64,000 nucleotides of DNA from Bathynomus jamesi (taxonomy: Eukaryota; Arthropoda; Malacostraca; Isopoda; Cirolanidae), in assembly GCA_023014485.1 (NCBI GenBank), contig JAJOZX010012078.1, forward strand, positions 1 through 64,000, read 5' to 3'. The notes below the pieces were generated by a model. It did not search any database and had not been told where the DNA came from. It worked only from the letters and a program-made list of their open reading frames with translations. Below are positions 11,130 to 24,039 of this stretch, in pieces (the stretch's first letter is position 1; each line of letters opens with the position of its first letter). A program made the position numbers and the translations under genes.

Positions 11130-12419
11130 CGAGGGCCACTCAATATATTTTGCCCCACCTTTTTTTTTCTTTCCAAGTTTCCTTGTAAGTTCCAGAAATT
11201 TTGTATACAAGTAGTTACATACTTTTTTTACAAGTTTTTATTTCTTGCTGGTAAAAGTCCGCTGAGTTCCGCTGGAGCCACCTCTTAACCTCGAGAACCT
11301 CATCGTCACTCCTTCATTGGCCCAAACAAATGGAAGTCTGAAGGTGCCAGATCCGGGCTGTATGGAGGGTGGGGTAACACAGTCAAGCGCATTTTTGTGA
11401 TGGCCTCTCTTGTTTGCAAACTGTTGTGTGGTGTTGCGTTATCGTGCAAAGGAAGGACGTCTTCCAGTTTTCTCTCCGGTCGAACTCGCTTTATACGTCT
11501 CTGGAGTCTCTGTAGGGTAGCAATATATGCCTCTGAGTTGGTTTGTTTCTCCTTTCTTCATAATGTCCACCAGAATTACCCCTTTCATGTCCCAGAAGAT
11601 GGTGGCCATAACCTTTCGTGCAGAGGGAGCCATTTTGAACTTTTTCTTGCGTGGGGAGTCTGCGTGATGCCACTCCATGGATTGGCGTTTTGTTTCAGGT
11701 TCAAAGTGGTGTACCCAAGTCTCATCCCCAGTCACAATTGGTGAAAGGAAGTCATCTCCTTCTGTCTCGTATCAAACCAATGACTCAGAAGCAATTTTTT
11801 TTCTTTGGCCTTTGTGATCTTCAGTCAGTTTGCGAGGAACAAACCGTAAACACACTTTTGAGTATCCCAGTTGCTGAATTATCGTCTTCACACTTCCTTC
11901 ATTAATTCCTAGCTCCAGTGATAGCTCCTTCTATGTGAAGCGCCGATTTGATCGAATGATGCTGTTAGCACGTTGCACAGTGTGAGATGTCACAGCCGAT
12001 GCCGGGCGACCGCTGCGTGGCTCATCATTGAGGCTGGCTCTCCCTCTCTCCGATGATATCTCACGTTTAGACCAGCGTTCAACTGTGCTTCGATCAACAG
12101 CAGCATCTCCGTAAACGTTTTGTAGACGTTTGTGAATATTTCCAACTGTTTCCTTCTCTGCGGTTAAGAACTCGATAACAGCTCTCTGTTTACGACGCAC
12201 ATCACTCTCAGACGCCATTTTCGAAACTGCGTTAACCATCGGTTTTATACAAGGGCGTTTAAAAGCGGTTTTATACAAGGAGGGGAGGTTCAAACTGGAA
12301 AAATCCAGTTATGTGAAGCGCAGAAAGTTCAAACTTACGGCCCAAAAGACATTTCAGCACCATGACCTATTATTTAGCTAAGAAAAAAGGGTGGGGCAAA
12401 ATATAGTGAGTGCCCCTAG
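11130..12419 (-). mobile_element. mariner element, full length
   Basis: The left end CGAGGGCCACTCAATATATTTT and the inverted right end CTAGGGGCACTCACTATATTTT form about 30-bp inverted repeats flanked by TA on both sides. The length, about 1.29 kb, is the usual mariner size. It encodes one broken transposase on the minus strand. Confidence 0.9.
11439..12293 (-). pseudogene. mariner transposase (inactive)
   Basis: The N-terminal part (12293 down to 11931) carries a helix-turn-helix region with STVERWSKREI and DEPRSGRPASAV. The catalytic part (11735 down to 11439) has the TGDETWVHHFEPETKRQS block holding the first catalytic Asp, followed by MEWHHADSPRKKKFK. The two parts lie in different frames, and the region holding the other catalytic Asp residues is degraded (ATIFWDMKGVILVDI is present, the later part is scrambled). 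The order and spacing match mariner transposases of about 345 aa. Confidence 0.85.
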
Positions 12420-12849
12420 TACATTAGGGATGTACCAAATTCTAAGATTCATCGAATACCAAATATTCAGCGCAAGACTATTTGGCCGAATATCGAATAT
12501 GTTTTATTTGACCTTATCTGACCTTCATTTTCTGGTAAAAATAGTAATTTTTGGAGGATATGTCAGATCGTCATTTCCTCAAAAATGGGGATTTTACCGA
12601 GGAAATAAAGGTCAAATTTGAACAAAACACACCAGAAAAATATGTTTTCGTGTCAAAAACGAGGGGGCAGTTAAAACGAACCTTTACCAATATTTTTATG
12701 ATCAAATTCCTTTTGACTTACACTATTATCATACCTATTTTCAATGCTCATGATACCCTATAATTCAACCCTAAAAACTCAAGACTAACAACTCTTAATA
12801 CCTTGAGAAACATAGAAAAAATACTCAAGATTTTCTCAAGGGGTCATGA

Positions 12850-13033
12850 TCAAAATAAAAATGAACATAAGTTATTTGTTAGTAGTATGCTCGCGAAATA
12901 CTTCAAATTTGAAATGATTTGTGCATCTCTGAATTTTTAGATTTTTAACAGTAAATTTTATAGACGAAAGTAAATCATTAAGTCTATCACGGAATTTCTC
13001 AACATCAAAATTATGAAGCCAAAGGCATAAGAC

Positions 13034-13104
<71 letters not shown>

Positions 13105-13280
13105 CGGTACCAAATAAGGTTAAAATTAACAATAGTGGGCAAAATTTTACTTTCAAAAACTTCCATATATAAATTAGGCAACACTGGTGAGAGGGGATTT
13201 CCCACTGCCAATCCAAACGACATATTGTAAAACTTATCTTCAAATTCAAACTTACAACCTTTGACGCAAAACTTCAACTA
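12850..13280 (-). pseudogene. Penelope-like element reverse transcriptase remnant
   Basis: Read on the minus strand, 13277-13120 gives FYNMSFGLAVGNPLSPVLPN followed by LYMEVFES, matching the Penelope RT motif order. A (TA)n tract at 13037-13096 interrupts it. The downstream part, with FDVEKFRDRLNDLLSSIKFTV, fits the next conserved Penelope segment. It is truncated at both ends and has no intact frame. Confidence 0.75.
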
Positions 13281-13844
13281 ATTAACAAAGTGTGACGTTG
13301 AACAGGGAAAGGATACACGGAAATCTTACGTTTCAGAGTCAAGAACAATCATTAGAAAATATGAGGAACTTTACCTCTCTTAATTAAAAAATGCCCATAT
13401 TTTAGATTTAAATACCCATTTAGTCAAAATAAGTAAAAATTTGTCATTAAAAATAAAAAATAAAAAAAAAACCCACACGACAATTTTCAAAAAAAAAAAA
13501 AAATAAAAAAAAAAATATATATATATATATGTATAACGAGGTGTAATTAATTCGAAGCATCAGACCAAATCTAAAAATATCCATTAAGAGCTAAAGTGTC
13601 ACATTAACTATAATAATAAAGAGCAATATAGTGAATAGGAGAAATATCAGTTTTCAGTTGCAGTAATGAAGCCAAAGAATTAAAACACACACACGTGTGT
13701 GTGTGTGTAAAATTGTGAAGGACTAACTTTCATAGAAACCCACTAAATTTGCTGATTATATATATATATATATATATCAAAAACTTGAACTTTTTAATTT
13801 GGAATAGAAAAGAATGTGCTGAAATCTCGTTTTCTTCGATAATA
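13281..13844. other. non-coding, A-rich and (TA)n tracts
   Basis: Low-complexity A-rich sequence, short (TA)n tracts at 13516-13530 and 13757-13776, and an AC/GT palindromic tract at 13686-13708. Confidence 0.6.
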
Positions 13845-15177
13845 CATGGTGTCCATAAATAATTACCCAGATTAAAGCATGCTATAACTTTTAAATAAAC
13901 ACTCGTATTCAAACAGTTTTAATCATAAGTAGATAAACATACAAAGTTTTGATACATAGTTAATGAACTTAATAAGCTTCCACATGTGCACCCCTAGTGG
14001 CACGTAAATTGTCTAAACGGTATTCACACTCACACCACACATTTTCCAACATTTGTGGGTTAACTGTTGCAATTGCATCCGTAATATTAGCGTTCTCGCA
14101 ATGTCCTGATATCTGGAACAACTGTTGCATAAACCAAATCTTTAACATGACCCCCAGAGAAAGAAATCCAGCGGGGTAATGTCTGGTGATCTTGGGGGCC
14201 ATGGGATTGTCCCGTCCCTGCCAATCCATCGATTTGGAAATGTTGCATCGAGAGTTTCACGAACAACATGCGCCCAATGAGGGGGTGCTCCATCTTGTTG
14301 GAAGATGACAGTTGGCTGCCTGTCCTGCAGCTGGGGGATGGCGTAATTGGTGAGCATATCCAGCTACACAGTTGCGGAAACAGTGTTCTCAGCGAAGAAG
14401 AAAGGACCAATTATCTGGTCATGCATTAGTCCACACCAGACACTGATCTTCGGACTGCCCCGAATATGCTCCCTTACGGCACGTGGGTTTTCCGATCCCC
14501 AAATACGCACATTGTGTCTGTTGACTCTACCACTAAGATGAAACGTAGCCTCGTCTGAAAAGCAGACACGTAACAAGAAGTCATTATCCTCGTCAATGCT
14601 GTTCAAAATGTCAATAGCGAATTGTTCACGTTTTGGACGGTCATCAGGCTTCAGTTCTTGAACAATTTGTACCTTGTAGGCGTGTAACTTCAAACGTTTG
14701 TGTAACACCTTGTGCACCGTAGACTTCGGTATCTTTAGTTGGCATGAAGCTTGTCTCACCGATTTCCTTGGTGACCGTGTGAAAGTAGTTTGAATGTTTT
14801 CCACCGTCCCATCGGAAACTGATGGTCTACCACTGCTCTTTCCCTTTTCCACGTTTCCAAGAATTTTTTCATCCACGACTTAATTAACTTCACATCAGGT
14901 GGATTCTTTCCATACTTTGTTCTGAACCTTCGCTGAACACTGACAGGAGATTTTGTTTCTGCAAGCCACACAACACATTGTGCCTTCTCTGTCACAGACG
15001 CCATCTTAACTGAACAGCTACTACAGCGCTCCTAGCGGCGAATGCGGTAGACGAAACACACCAGCACAGAAACTCTATGCGTGTACGAGATCACCCGTAA
15101 AAAGAAAACGGATGTAAGATTCGTCATTAAAACATGAGAGCATACTGTTTTCAGGGTAAACATTTATGGACACCCTG
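13845..15177 (-). mobile_element. DD41D-type Tc1/mariner-superfamily element
   Basis: The left end CATGGTGTCCATAAAT and the inverted right end CAGGGTGTCCATAAAT are terminal inverted repeats flanked by TA. Total 1.33 kb, with one broken transposase on the minus strand. Confidence 0.85.
13970..15004 (-). pseudogene. DD41D transposase (inactive)
   Basis: The frame is broken into four overlapping pieces (frameshifts near 14800, 14370 and 14150). In order: the start at 15004, TEKAQCVVWLAETKSPVSVQ; an HTH region with KSTVHKVLHKRLKLHAYKVQ; the first catalytic Asp in CFSDEATFHLSGRVN; VSVWCGL; the second in [10 protein letters not shown]; the third in SPDITPLDFFLWG. I count 41 residues between the second and third Asp, which places it in the DD41D group. 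Confidence 0.85.
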
Positions 15178-15407
15178 TAGTATTAATATCCATTGCAATA
15201 TATTGAGTTATTTTCAGTGAGAGAAGGGGTTCCTATTGGTATTGCGATACCCTTATAATACCCTCCCGTTTTATTCATTAGATGCAATACCAACCAGTGA
15301 ATATGGGCATGAAGCTATGGGTGATTCGCTTACGAGAGGTGAACCCTATTAACCAATATGTTTGAAAATAGTTATCATGCGAAGACAATAGTAATAATAG
15401 TATACTC

Positions 15408-15557
15408 AGGCCAACTATAATGCGGCCCATTGCTCTAACTCCTCGAGTATTATTACCAGCATCATCGGGAGTCATACCCCCGACCTCAGTCAGCATCTTA
15501 ACTTCGTTAGCAGGGAAACGGTGAATTACCAACTGAGCAACGAGCGCTGCCCACATC
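15408..15557 (-). repeat. tRNA-derived SINE (family A, copy 1)
   Basis: On the minus strand GCGCTCGTTGCTCAGTTGG carries an A-box-like word, and the B-box region GGTCGGGGGTATGACTCCCG follows at tRNA spacing. The body GGTAATAATACTCGAGG and GAGCAATGGGCCG recurs at 58149-58310. Best read as a SINE, not a functional tRNA. Confidence 0.65.
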
Positions 15558-15583
15558 TGAACGAACGTCACGAATTACTGTTA

Positions 15584-15600
15584 GGTTAGGTTAGGTTAAC
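15584..15600. repeat. short interstitial (TTAGG)n tract
   Basis: Three tandem TTAGG units, the telomere repeat of most arthropods. Too short to imply a telomere. Confidence 0.5.
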
Positions 15601-16345
15601 TTTTCACAGTGTGAACAGAATGGGATGTCGATGTAGTTCGTATGCGAGTTCGATCTATCTTAGTCCCAAAACACGAAAATGAAGCCTAACAATTGCTAAT
15701 ATTTCGTTCATTGAGGCAAATTTGCAAATTCAATAGCATTTACATTTTATGTAATAATAAATAATAATAGATACCAAAAATGGAAATGGATAATTGATAA
15801 AAAAAAAAAAATGGATCTATTTTGTGACTGCATCTATTTAACGAAAGTAAAGATTTTGGCGTCTGCGTAATATGTGACACCTAAATTATCTAAAACGTTT
15901 CTGAGGTCAGACCTTCGCCAGCATGCGGGAGACCTTGACAGAGATTTGGCAGAAGGGTCTCGTCGGGTTTTTCTTCAGGAGAATAATAATACGAGGTAAA
16001 AACTTGAAGGTGAATTACCTGAATTAAAGCGTTATAATTCGTTCTTCATTACCTGATGAATTTATAGTGTTCACACCTGGTGTCACCTGCGTCAGACGAT
16101 TGTGGATCTAACAATATATAGGCGTAAAATACATAGAGAAAATTACGCGACAATTATTACGAGTTAACTATTACATGGCAACTAACTAGTCCTAACTAAT
16201 CCAAATAATTAATCCGATCATGTTAAATTAACACTGTTAATAGCGTTGGGTATTAAAACTATAAGCCATAATCTTATGGTTGAATTGGCCATGTGGGTTT
16301 AGTTGGCAAATATCTGACCATGCATTTGGTTATGGCTGCTGTAAT

Positions 16346-16421
<76 letters not shown>

Positions 16422-16803
16422 CACTAATTCTGAAGGCAAAACCATGAAAAATGTATGAAAAAAATATATATTTTCTCTCTGATATTTCTTAATGAAAATA
16501 ACAAAAAATATTTTTTGAAGAATATATATATTTTTTTAGTCTGTTTTAATCCTGTCGCCTCGAAACATAACTAAAAAAAAAAATAATATATATATATATA
16601 TATATATATATTCAAAATATATTTTTTTCCTTTTCAAATAATATTTTAAAACCCAGCTCATTTCTGTTATCGTACATTTGGCCGACATTATGGGTACAAA
16701 ATTTCAGTTTTATATTTTAATTAATAATAATATATCTTTTAAAGAGTGAAGTTTCCAATCTGTAAATACATACAAAATATATATATATATATATATATAA
16801 TAT

Positions 16804-16889
<86 letters not shown>

Positions 16890-17040
16890 ATGGACGCATT
16901 ATCCGTGCGATGTGACTTTATTATTTGCATTTGCACTAAGTGGAACATCCATCTATAATAATGAAGCCAAAATGACCGATTAATTCATGCAGAAATGGAA
17001 CCCATAACAATTAATGAACGAAAATACCGCTCAAAGGATG

Positions 17041-17072
<32 letters not shown>

Positions 17073-17284
17073 TGGGAATGTTGGTGTGTGTGTTGGTGTG
17101 TGTGTTGTGTTGGTGTGTGTGTTGGTGTGTTTGTGTTGGTGTGTGTGTGTGTTACCTACGCAATCGTGGCGATCTTTATGATATACAGAGCCCGTTGCAA
17201 CACGAGCGTGCGCATCCTGACATTTGCAGTGTCGCGGTGTTATCTTTATAAAAGCTATTTTTATCATAAAGAAAAAGGAGATAT
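15601..17284. other. non-coding, many microsatellites
   Basis: (CT)n at 16350-16416, (TA)n around 16585-16612, mixed (TA)n/(CA)n at 16779-16892 and (TG)n with TTGGTG variants at 17043-17152. The VCVC and IYIY frames are translated repeats. No gene seen. Confidence 0.7.
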
Positions 17285-17331
17285 GTTTAAGATTAGGCTA
17301 GGTTAGGTTAGGTTAGGTTAGGCAGGTTAGA
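17285..17331. repeat. interstitial (TTAGG)n tract
   Basis: AGGCTAGGTTAGGTTAGG continues for five to six TTAGG-like units with one variant. Supports an arthropod origin. Other short tracts occur near 322-336, 26985-26999 and 39617-39632. Confidence 0.6.
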
Positions 17332-17568
17332 TTTCGTTAAACTTATTAGATTTTTTTTAAAATGAGTAAATGTCGCGATAGAGAATTTAACGTGAAAATG
17401 TCGCGGTTTTATAGGGTGTGTGTGTGTGTGTGTGTGTCCTCGATGTACGAGGATAGTCCTCGTTTAACAACACTTGTTGTGGTTGATGGCGAAATACAGA
17501 AAAGGAGTCGCATATTAGTTTCAATTCAAATCTTTTTAAACATGAAATGGCCATGAATCCTTTGCACA

Positions 17569-17611
<43 letters not shown>

Positions 17612-17799
17612 GGCCTATCAGAGGGGGGGGGCAGGAGGTCCATTTGGCCTGGGCCTCAAGCTTAAGGGGGGGGCCTCAATTTTAGAAACTTTCAGGTTTG
17701 AATATATAATGTTTTGCAGTGAAAGTAATAATTGGGTTTAGCTATGGGCCTCAAAAGCTGGAAGTGGCCCGGGCCTCTTTAGACGTCTGAGAGGGCCTG

Positions 17800-17847
<48 letters not shown>

Positions 17848-17849
<2 letters not shown>

Positions 17850-18078
17850 GTAAAGAACGACGCTTTGTATAGGAGAATATACCGCGCAAGATGAGAGCGA
17901 AAGAACGAAACAAATGAAAAAATGAGGTAACCACCCGGGAATCGAACCCGGATCTTCCGATTGCCGGTCAGATATGATAACCATTACACCACGGGCCTCA
18001 CTCAATCAAATGTCGTAATTCCTCTACATGCGCGCAGAAACCAATGCCCCAAAGGGGCACCTCTCGCATGCCGTAACA
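17848..18078 (-). repeat. tRNA-derived SINE (family B, copy 1)
   Basis: On the minus strand the tRNA-like part (17924-17999) has an A box TGGTGTAATGG and a B box GGTTCGATTCC at normal spacing. It is an inverted copy of 18079-18309, with the symmetry centre at GTAACATGTTAC (18073-18084). Confidence 0.75.
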
Positions 18079-18333
18079 TGTTACGGCATGCGGGAGGTGC
18101 CCCTTTGGGGCATTGGTTTCTGCGCGCATGTAGAGGAATTACATTTGATTGAGTGAGGCCCGTGGTGTAATGATTATCATATCTGACCGGCAATCGGAAG
18201 ATCCCGGGTTCGATTCCCGGGTGGTTACCTCATTTTTTCATTTGTTTCGTTCTTTCGCTCTCATCTTGCGCGGAATATTCTCCTATACAAAGCGACGTTC
18301 TTTACGTTAATTATACTGCGTGTTTGCAGTTAT
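18079..18333 (+). repeat. tRNA-derived SINE (family B, copy 2)
   Basis: Begins TGTTACGGCATGCGGGAGGT. The tRNA-like part at 18155-18231 has an A box TGGTGTAATGA and a B box GGTTCGATTCC. A possible anticodon arm TCTGA-CCGGCAA-TCGGA is visible, but C replaces the invariant T before the anticodon and the acceptor ends pair poorly, so I do not call a functional tRNA. The 3' part, CATCTTGCGCGGAATATTCT, is shared by all three copies. Confidence 0.75.
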
Positions 18334-18343
18334 AATGTATATA

Positions 18344-18600
18344 ATGTTACGGCATGCGATGGGTGCCCCTTTTGGGCATTGGCTTCTGCGCGCATGTAGA
18401 GGAATTACGACATTTGATTGAGTGAGGCCGGTGGTGTAATGGTTATCATATCTGACCGGCAATCGGAAGATCCCGGGTTCGATTCCCGGGTGGTTACCTC
18501 ATTTTTTCATTTGTTTCGTTCTTTCGCTCTCATCTTGCGCGGAATATTCTCCTATACAAAGCGTCGTTCTTTACGTTAATTATATTGCGTGTTTGCAGTT
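18344..18600 (+). repeat. tRNA-derived SINE (family B, copy 3)
   Basis: Direct tandem copy of the preceding unit, starting TGTTACGGCATGCGATGGGT. The tRNA-like part is at 18424-18500. It ends at a (TA)n tract. Confidence 0.75.
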
Positions 18601-18625
18601 ATATATATATATATATATATATATA

Positions 18626-20103
<1,478 letters not shown>

Positions 20104-20114
20104 TGTATATATAT

Positions 20115-20290
20115 GATGAATTTCACACTTAAACACGTGAAATGAATGAATGATACAAACTACAAGGAAAGAGAAAATTATTCCAAGGCCTTTCGTGTAT
20201 TCAGCAATAAACCTTGTCAGGAAACTACCATTCCCTGACGGGGTGTATTGCGAATACACGAAAGACCTTGGGATCATTTTTTTCCTTGTG
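20115..20290. repeat. inverted pair of hammerhead-like (Penelope-tail-type) motifs
   Basis: Two arms face each other. The plus-strand arm has CTGACGG (20235-20241), a perfect GTGTATT/AATACAC hairpin and then GAAA (20260-20263). The minus-strand arm (about 20180-20216) has CTGACAA, a similar hairpin and GAAAG. Both follow the hammerhead order CUGANGA - helix II - GAAA with one core mismatch each. Such motifs are known in Penelope-like elements. Flanked by (TA)n on both sides. Confidence 0.45.
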
Positions 20291-20294
20291 GGTT

Positions 20295-20350
<56 letters not shown>

Positions 20351-20353
<3 letters not shown>

Positions 20354-21111
20354 GGTGGGCCGTAAGTTTCCATACATAGGAAAAATAAACATTTTGTTAT
20401 GGACAACCATTTTTATTTATATAATATGCTCTACATGGTTGCCATTGTTTTGAAAACACATTTCAATACGTGTTCCCCACTGTTGATGAACACGCATTAG
20501 CACAGTTGACGTTATGCTTGTAATGGCGTTGGTGATACGTTCCTTTAGATGATTTATGTCTCGTATCTTTTCCCGATACACCATGGCCTTCAAGTGCCCC
20601 CAAAGATAGAAATCAAGGGGGGTGAGATCTGGGGATCTGGGAGGCCACTCCACAGGACCACGCCGACCAATCCAAGCATCCGGAAACTGCTGCTGATCCA
20701 AATACCGACGCACGTGAAGACCATAATGAGGTGGAGCTCCATCTTGCTGGAAGTAAACTGGGAAGTTACCTTCCTCGTTTAGCAGGGATGGGAAAATCTC
20801 TTCTTGCAACATGTTAAGATACCTTTCGGCATTAAGATTTCCACTGACAAAAATTGGTCCAATAATTCTGTCACCCCATATCCCGGCCCACACCATCACT
20901 TTACCGGCACCTTGCATCTTCGTCGGACTCAGCCAGTTAGGGTTAGCATTACTCCAATAACGTATGTTTTGCCGATTAACCTCTCCATTGACGTAAAAAT
21001 TTGCTTCATCAGTAAACAAGATCTTACGTCAAACGCATATTCTTAGGGTATCTGAAACATAAAAACAAACGTTTAATTTTTCCTATGTATGGAAACTTAC
21101 GGCCCACCCTG
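20351..21111 (-). mobile_element. internally deleted DD41D-like element
   Basis: The left end CAGGGTGGGCCGTAAGTTTC and the inverted right end match as terminal inverted repeats, CAGGGTGGGCCGTAAGTTTC on both, continuing into CATACATAGGAAAAATTAAA-like sequence. TA flanks both ends. At 761 bp it lacks the N-terminal half of the transposase. Confidence 0.85.
20417..21019 (-). pseudogene. DD41D-like transposase, C-terminal two thirds
   Basis: An uninterrupted 200-codon frame, but without the DNA-binding N terminus. It starts inside the catalytic core: [17 protein letters not shown] (first Asp), [33 protein letters not shown] (second Asp), [15 protein letters not shown] (third Asp). I count 42 residues between the last two, one more than canonical 41, because of a QQQ expansion after YLD. 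The end is GNHVEHII. Its intact frame suggests a young deletion derivative. Confidence 0.8.
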
Positions 21112-21146
<35 letters not shown>

Positions 21147-22545
21147 AAGGGTGATCCAGAGAAATGGGACCCAAAAGAAACCCCTGTAACTCTTAAAGTA
21201 TAAGTCCTTTTATAAAATCATACGCATCATTCGAAAGAGGATAGTTACAAGTTTGTACAGGATTGTACAGGTTTTGACAATACAAGACAAGATAAAATAC
21301 AAAACAAAATAAAAGTGTTAGTTAAAACTAACCCTTCAAGATGACTGCATGGACTGTGGAACAGCTGCGTTTCATAACTGAGCAATATTATGAGCATGGA
21401 AGAAGTGTAGTTTCAACTCAAAGATCTTTCAAGACAAATTTTCAGATGTCAAAATCACCTTCTAAGAAAGTAATCCGTCGGTGTGTCAGAAATTTTTCCT
21501 TAACTGGCAGCATTGGAAAAAGAAAACCAACTGGAAGAGTGCGCACAGCAAGGATAGACGAGATCATTAACAGAACTCATGAAATTGTACAGGATAATCC
21601 TAACATAAGCATCAGACATGCTTCTCAGCTGTTAGGAGTTGGATATGGAACAACACACCGTATATTCAAGCAAAATTTAATGCTCTTTCCATATAAAATT
21701 CAAACAGTGCAACAACTAAACGATGGAGATTTCGCACGAAGACGACAATTCTGTCAATGGATCCAACAGAAGGTAAATGACACCACCAATTTTCTAGCAA
21801 CTTTGATTATGTCAGACGAAGCCCATTTTCACTTGAATGGAACTGTAAACAAACAAAATTGTCGTTTCTGGGCAACAGAAAATCCATTGAATATTACCGA
21901 AGTCCCGTTGCATAGTCAGCGTGTAACTGTTTGGTGTGGTCTTACTGCATCTCAGATCATAGGGCCGTACTTTTTCGAGGATTCCACCGGAAACACGGTC
22001 ACTGTAAATGGTGATCGCTACGAAAAAATGTTGACCGATTTCCTTATTCCTAAATTAAGAGATCTTTGTCTAGAAAACCACTGGTTCCAACAAGACGGAG
22101 CTACCTGCCATACCACGAGGAACTGCATGGCAGTTTTGCGTCAAACGTTTCCAGGCGAGTTAATCTCAAGATTTGGAGACGTTGAATGACCCGCAAGGTC
22201 TCCGGATTTTTCTCCCTTAGATTATTATCTCTGGGGATATTTAAAGAGTAGGGTCTACAGAAATAACCCAACGACCTTGCAAGAATTGAAGGCCGCCATC
22301 ACAAATGAGACAGGCCATACCACCGCACACTCTTGCAAAAGTGATGCAGAACTTACAAGCGAGAACACTGGAATGCTTGGCAACTAATGGAGCACATTTG
22401 AAAGGAGTCATTTTTAAAAAATAAATATTTCATAATAAACTTGTAACTCTACTCTTTCGAATGATATATAGTTTTTTATGAAAGGAATTAAATATTAAGA
22501 ATATTTGGCTTTTTTTTATGGGTCCCATTTATCTGGATCACCCAG
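21147..22545 (+). mobile_element. DD41D element, full length (head-to-head pair, left member)
   Basis: Ends AAGGGTGATCCAGAGAAATG and, inverted, CTGGGTGATCCAGATAAATG. TA on both sides. About 1.4 kb. The right member of the pair starts 12 bp after its end. Confidence 0.9.
21341..22424 (+). pseudogene. DD41D transposase, nearly intact (one nonsense codon, one deletion)
   Basis: The frame runs from MTAWTVEQLRFITEQYYEHG through the HTH regions (VIRRCVRNFSLTGSIGKRKP and ISIRHASQLLGVGYGTTHRI) to the catalytic core: Asp in IMSDEAHFHLNGTVN, Asp in WFQQDGATCHTTRNC. A TGA at 22187 replaces the Trp codon that the sister copy keeps in WPARSPDFSPLDYY. Beyond it the frame reopens, with the third Asp in SPLDYYLWG, and a small deletion near 22307 again shifts it. 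The sister copy gives 41 residues between the last two Asp. The rest matches the sister copy at near identity. Confidence 0.9.
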
Positions 22546-22557
22546 TATATATATATA

Positions 22558-23948
22558 CTGGGTGATCCAGATAAATGGGACCCATAAAAAAAGCCAAATA
22601 TTCTTAATATTTAATTCCTTTCATAAAAACTATATCATTCGAAAGAGTAGAGTTACAAGTTTATTATGAAATATTTTTTTTTTTAAAATGACTCCTTTCA
22701 AATGTGCTCCATTAGCTGCCAAGCATTCCAGTGTTCTCGCTTGTAAGTTCTGCATCACTTTGGCAAGAGTGTGCGGTGGTATGGCCTGTATCTCATTTGT
22801 GATGGCGGCCTTCAATTCTTGCAAGGTCGTTGGGTTATTTCTGTAGACCCTACTCTTTAAATATCCCCAGAGATAATAATCTAAGGGAGAAAAATCCGGA
22901 GACCTTGCGGGCCATTCAACGTCTCCAAATCTTGAGATTAACTCGCCTGGAAACGTTTGACGCAAAACTGCCATGCAGTTCCTCGTGGTATGGCAGGTAG
23001 CTCCGTCTTGTTGGAACCAGTGGTTTTCTAGACAAAGATCTCTTAATTTAGGAATAAGGAAATCGGTCAACATTTTTTCGTAGCGATCACCATTTACAGT
23101 GACCGTGTTTCCGGTGGAATCCTCGAAAAAGTACGGCCCTATGATCTGAGATGCAGTAAGACCACACCAAACAGTTACACGCTGACTATGCAACGGGACT
23201 TCGGTAATATTCAATGGATTTTCTGTTGCCCAGAAACGACAATTTTGTTTGTTTACAGTTCCATTCAAGTGAAAATGGGCTTCGTCTGACATAATCAAAG
23301 TTGCTAGAAAATTGGTGGTGTCATTTACCTTCTGTTGGATCCATTGACAGAATTGTCGTCTTCGTGCGAAATCTCCATCGTTTAGTTGTTACACTGTTTG
23401 AATTTTATATGGAAAGAGCATTAAATTTTGCTTGAATATATGGTGTGTTGTTCCATATCCAACTCTTAACAGCTGAGAAGCACGTCTGATGCTTATGTTA
23501 GAATTATCCTGTACAATTTCATGAGTTCTGTTAATGATCTCGTCTATCCTTGCTGTGCGCACTCTTCCAGTTGGTTTTCTTTTTCCAATGCTGCCAGTTA
23601 GGGAAAAATTTCTGACACACCGACGGATTACTTTCTTAGAAGGTGATTTTGACATCTGAAAATTTGTCTTGAAAGATCTTTGAGCTGAAACTACACTTCT
23701 TCCATGCTCATAATATTGCTCAGTTATGAAACGCAGCTGTTCCACAGTCCATGCAGTCATCTTGAAGGGTTAGTTTTAACTAACACTTTTATTTTGTTTT
23801 GTATCTTATCTTATCTTGTCTTGTCAAAACCTATACAATCCTGTACAAACTTGTAACTATCCTCTTTCGAATGATGCGTATGATTTTATAAAAGGACTTA
23901 TACTTTAAGAGTTACAGGGGTTTCTTTTGGGTCCCATTTCTCTGGATC

Positions 23949-23952
<4 letters not shown>
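22558..23952 (-). mobile_element. DD41D element, full length (head-to-head pair, right member)
   Basis: Inverted relative to 21147-22545, with the same terminal inverted repeats. The two copies face away from a short TA-rich spacer (22546-22557), so the pair forms a 2.8-kb near-perfect palindrome. Confidence 0.9.
22630..23760 (-). pseudogene. DD41D transposase, one nonsense codon
   Basis: Two collinear frames (23760-23389 and 23298-22630) belong to one gene interrupted by a TAA replacing a Gln codon directly after FPYKIQTV. All three catalytic Asp are present: MSDEAHFH, QQDGATCH and SPLDYYLWG, with 41 residues between the last two. C terminus LECLAANGAHLKGVILKK. The nonsense site differs from that of the sister copy, so each was intact at or after insertion, or conversion between them has been incomplete. 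Confidence 0.9.
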
Positions 23953-24005
<53 letters not shown>

Positions 24006-24039
24006 TACAGTATAGGACGTAAAACATGCAAAATAAATA

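Noticed and set aside
17285..17331. Telomere end
   Set aside because: Only five or six TTAGG-like units, with ordinary repeats on both sides.
18155..18231. Functional tRNA gene
   Set aside because: Good A and B boxes, but C replaces the invariant T before the anticodon, acceptor pairing is poor, and three copies share long non-tRNA flanks, so a SINE is the better reading.
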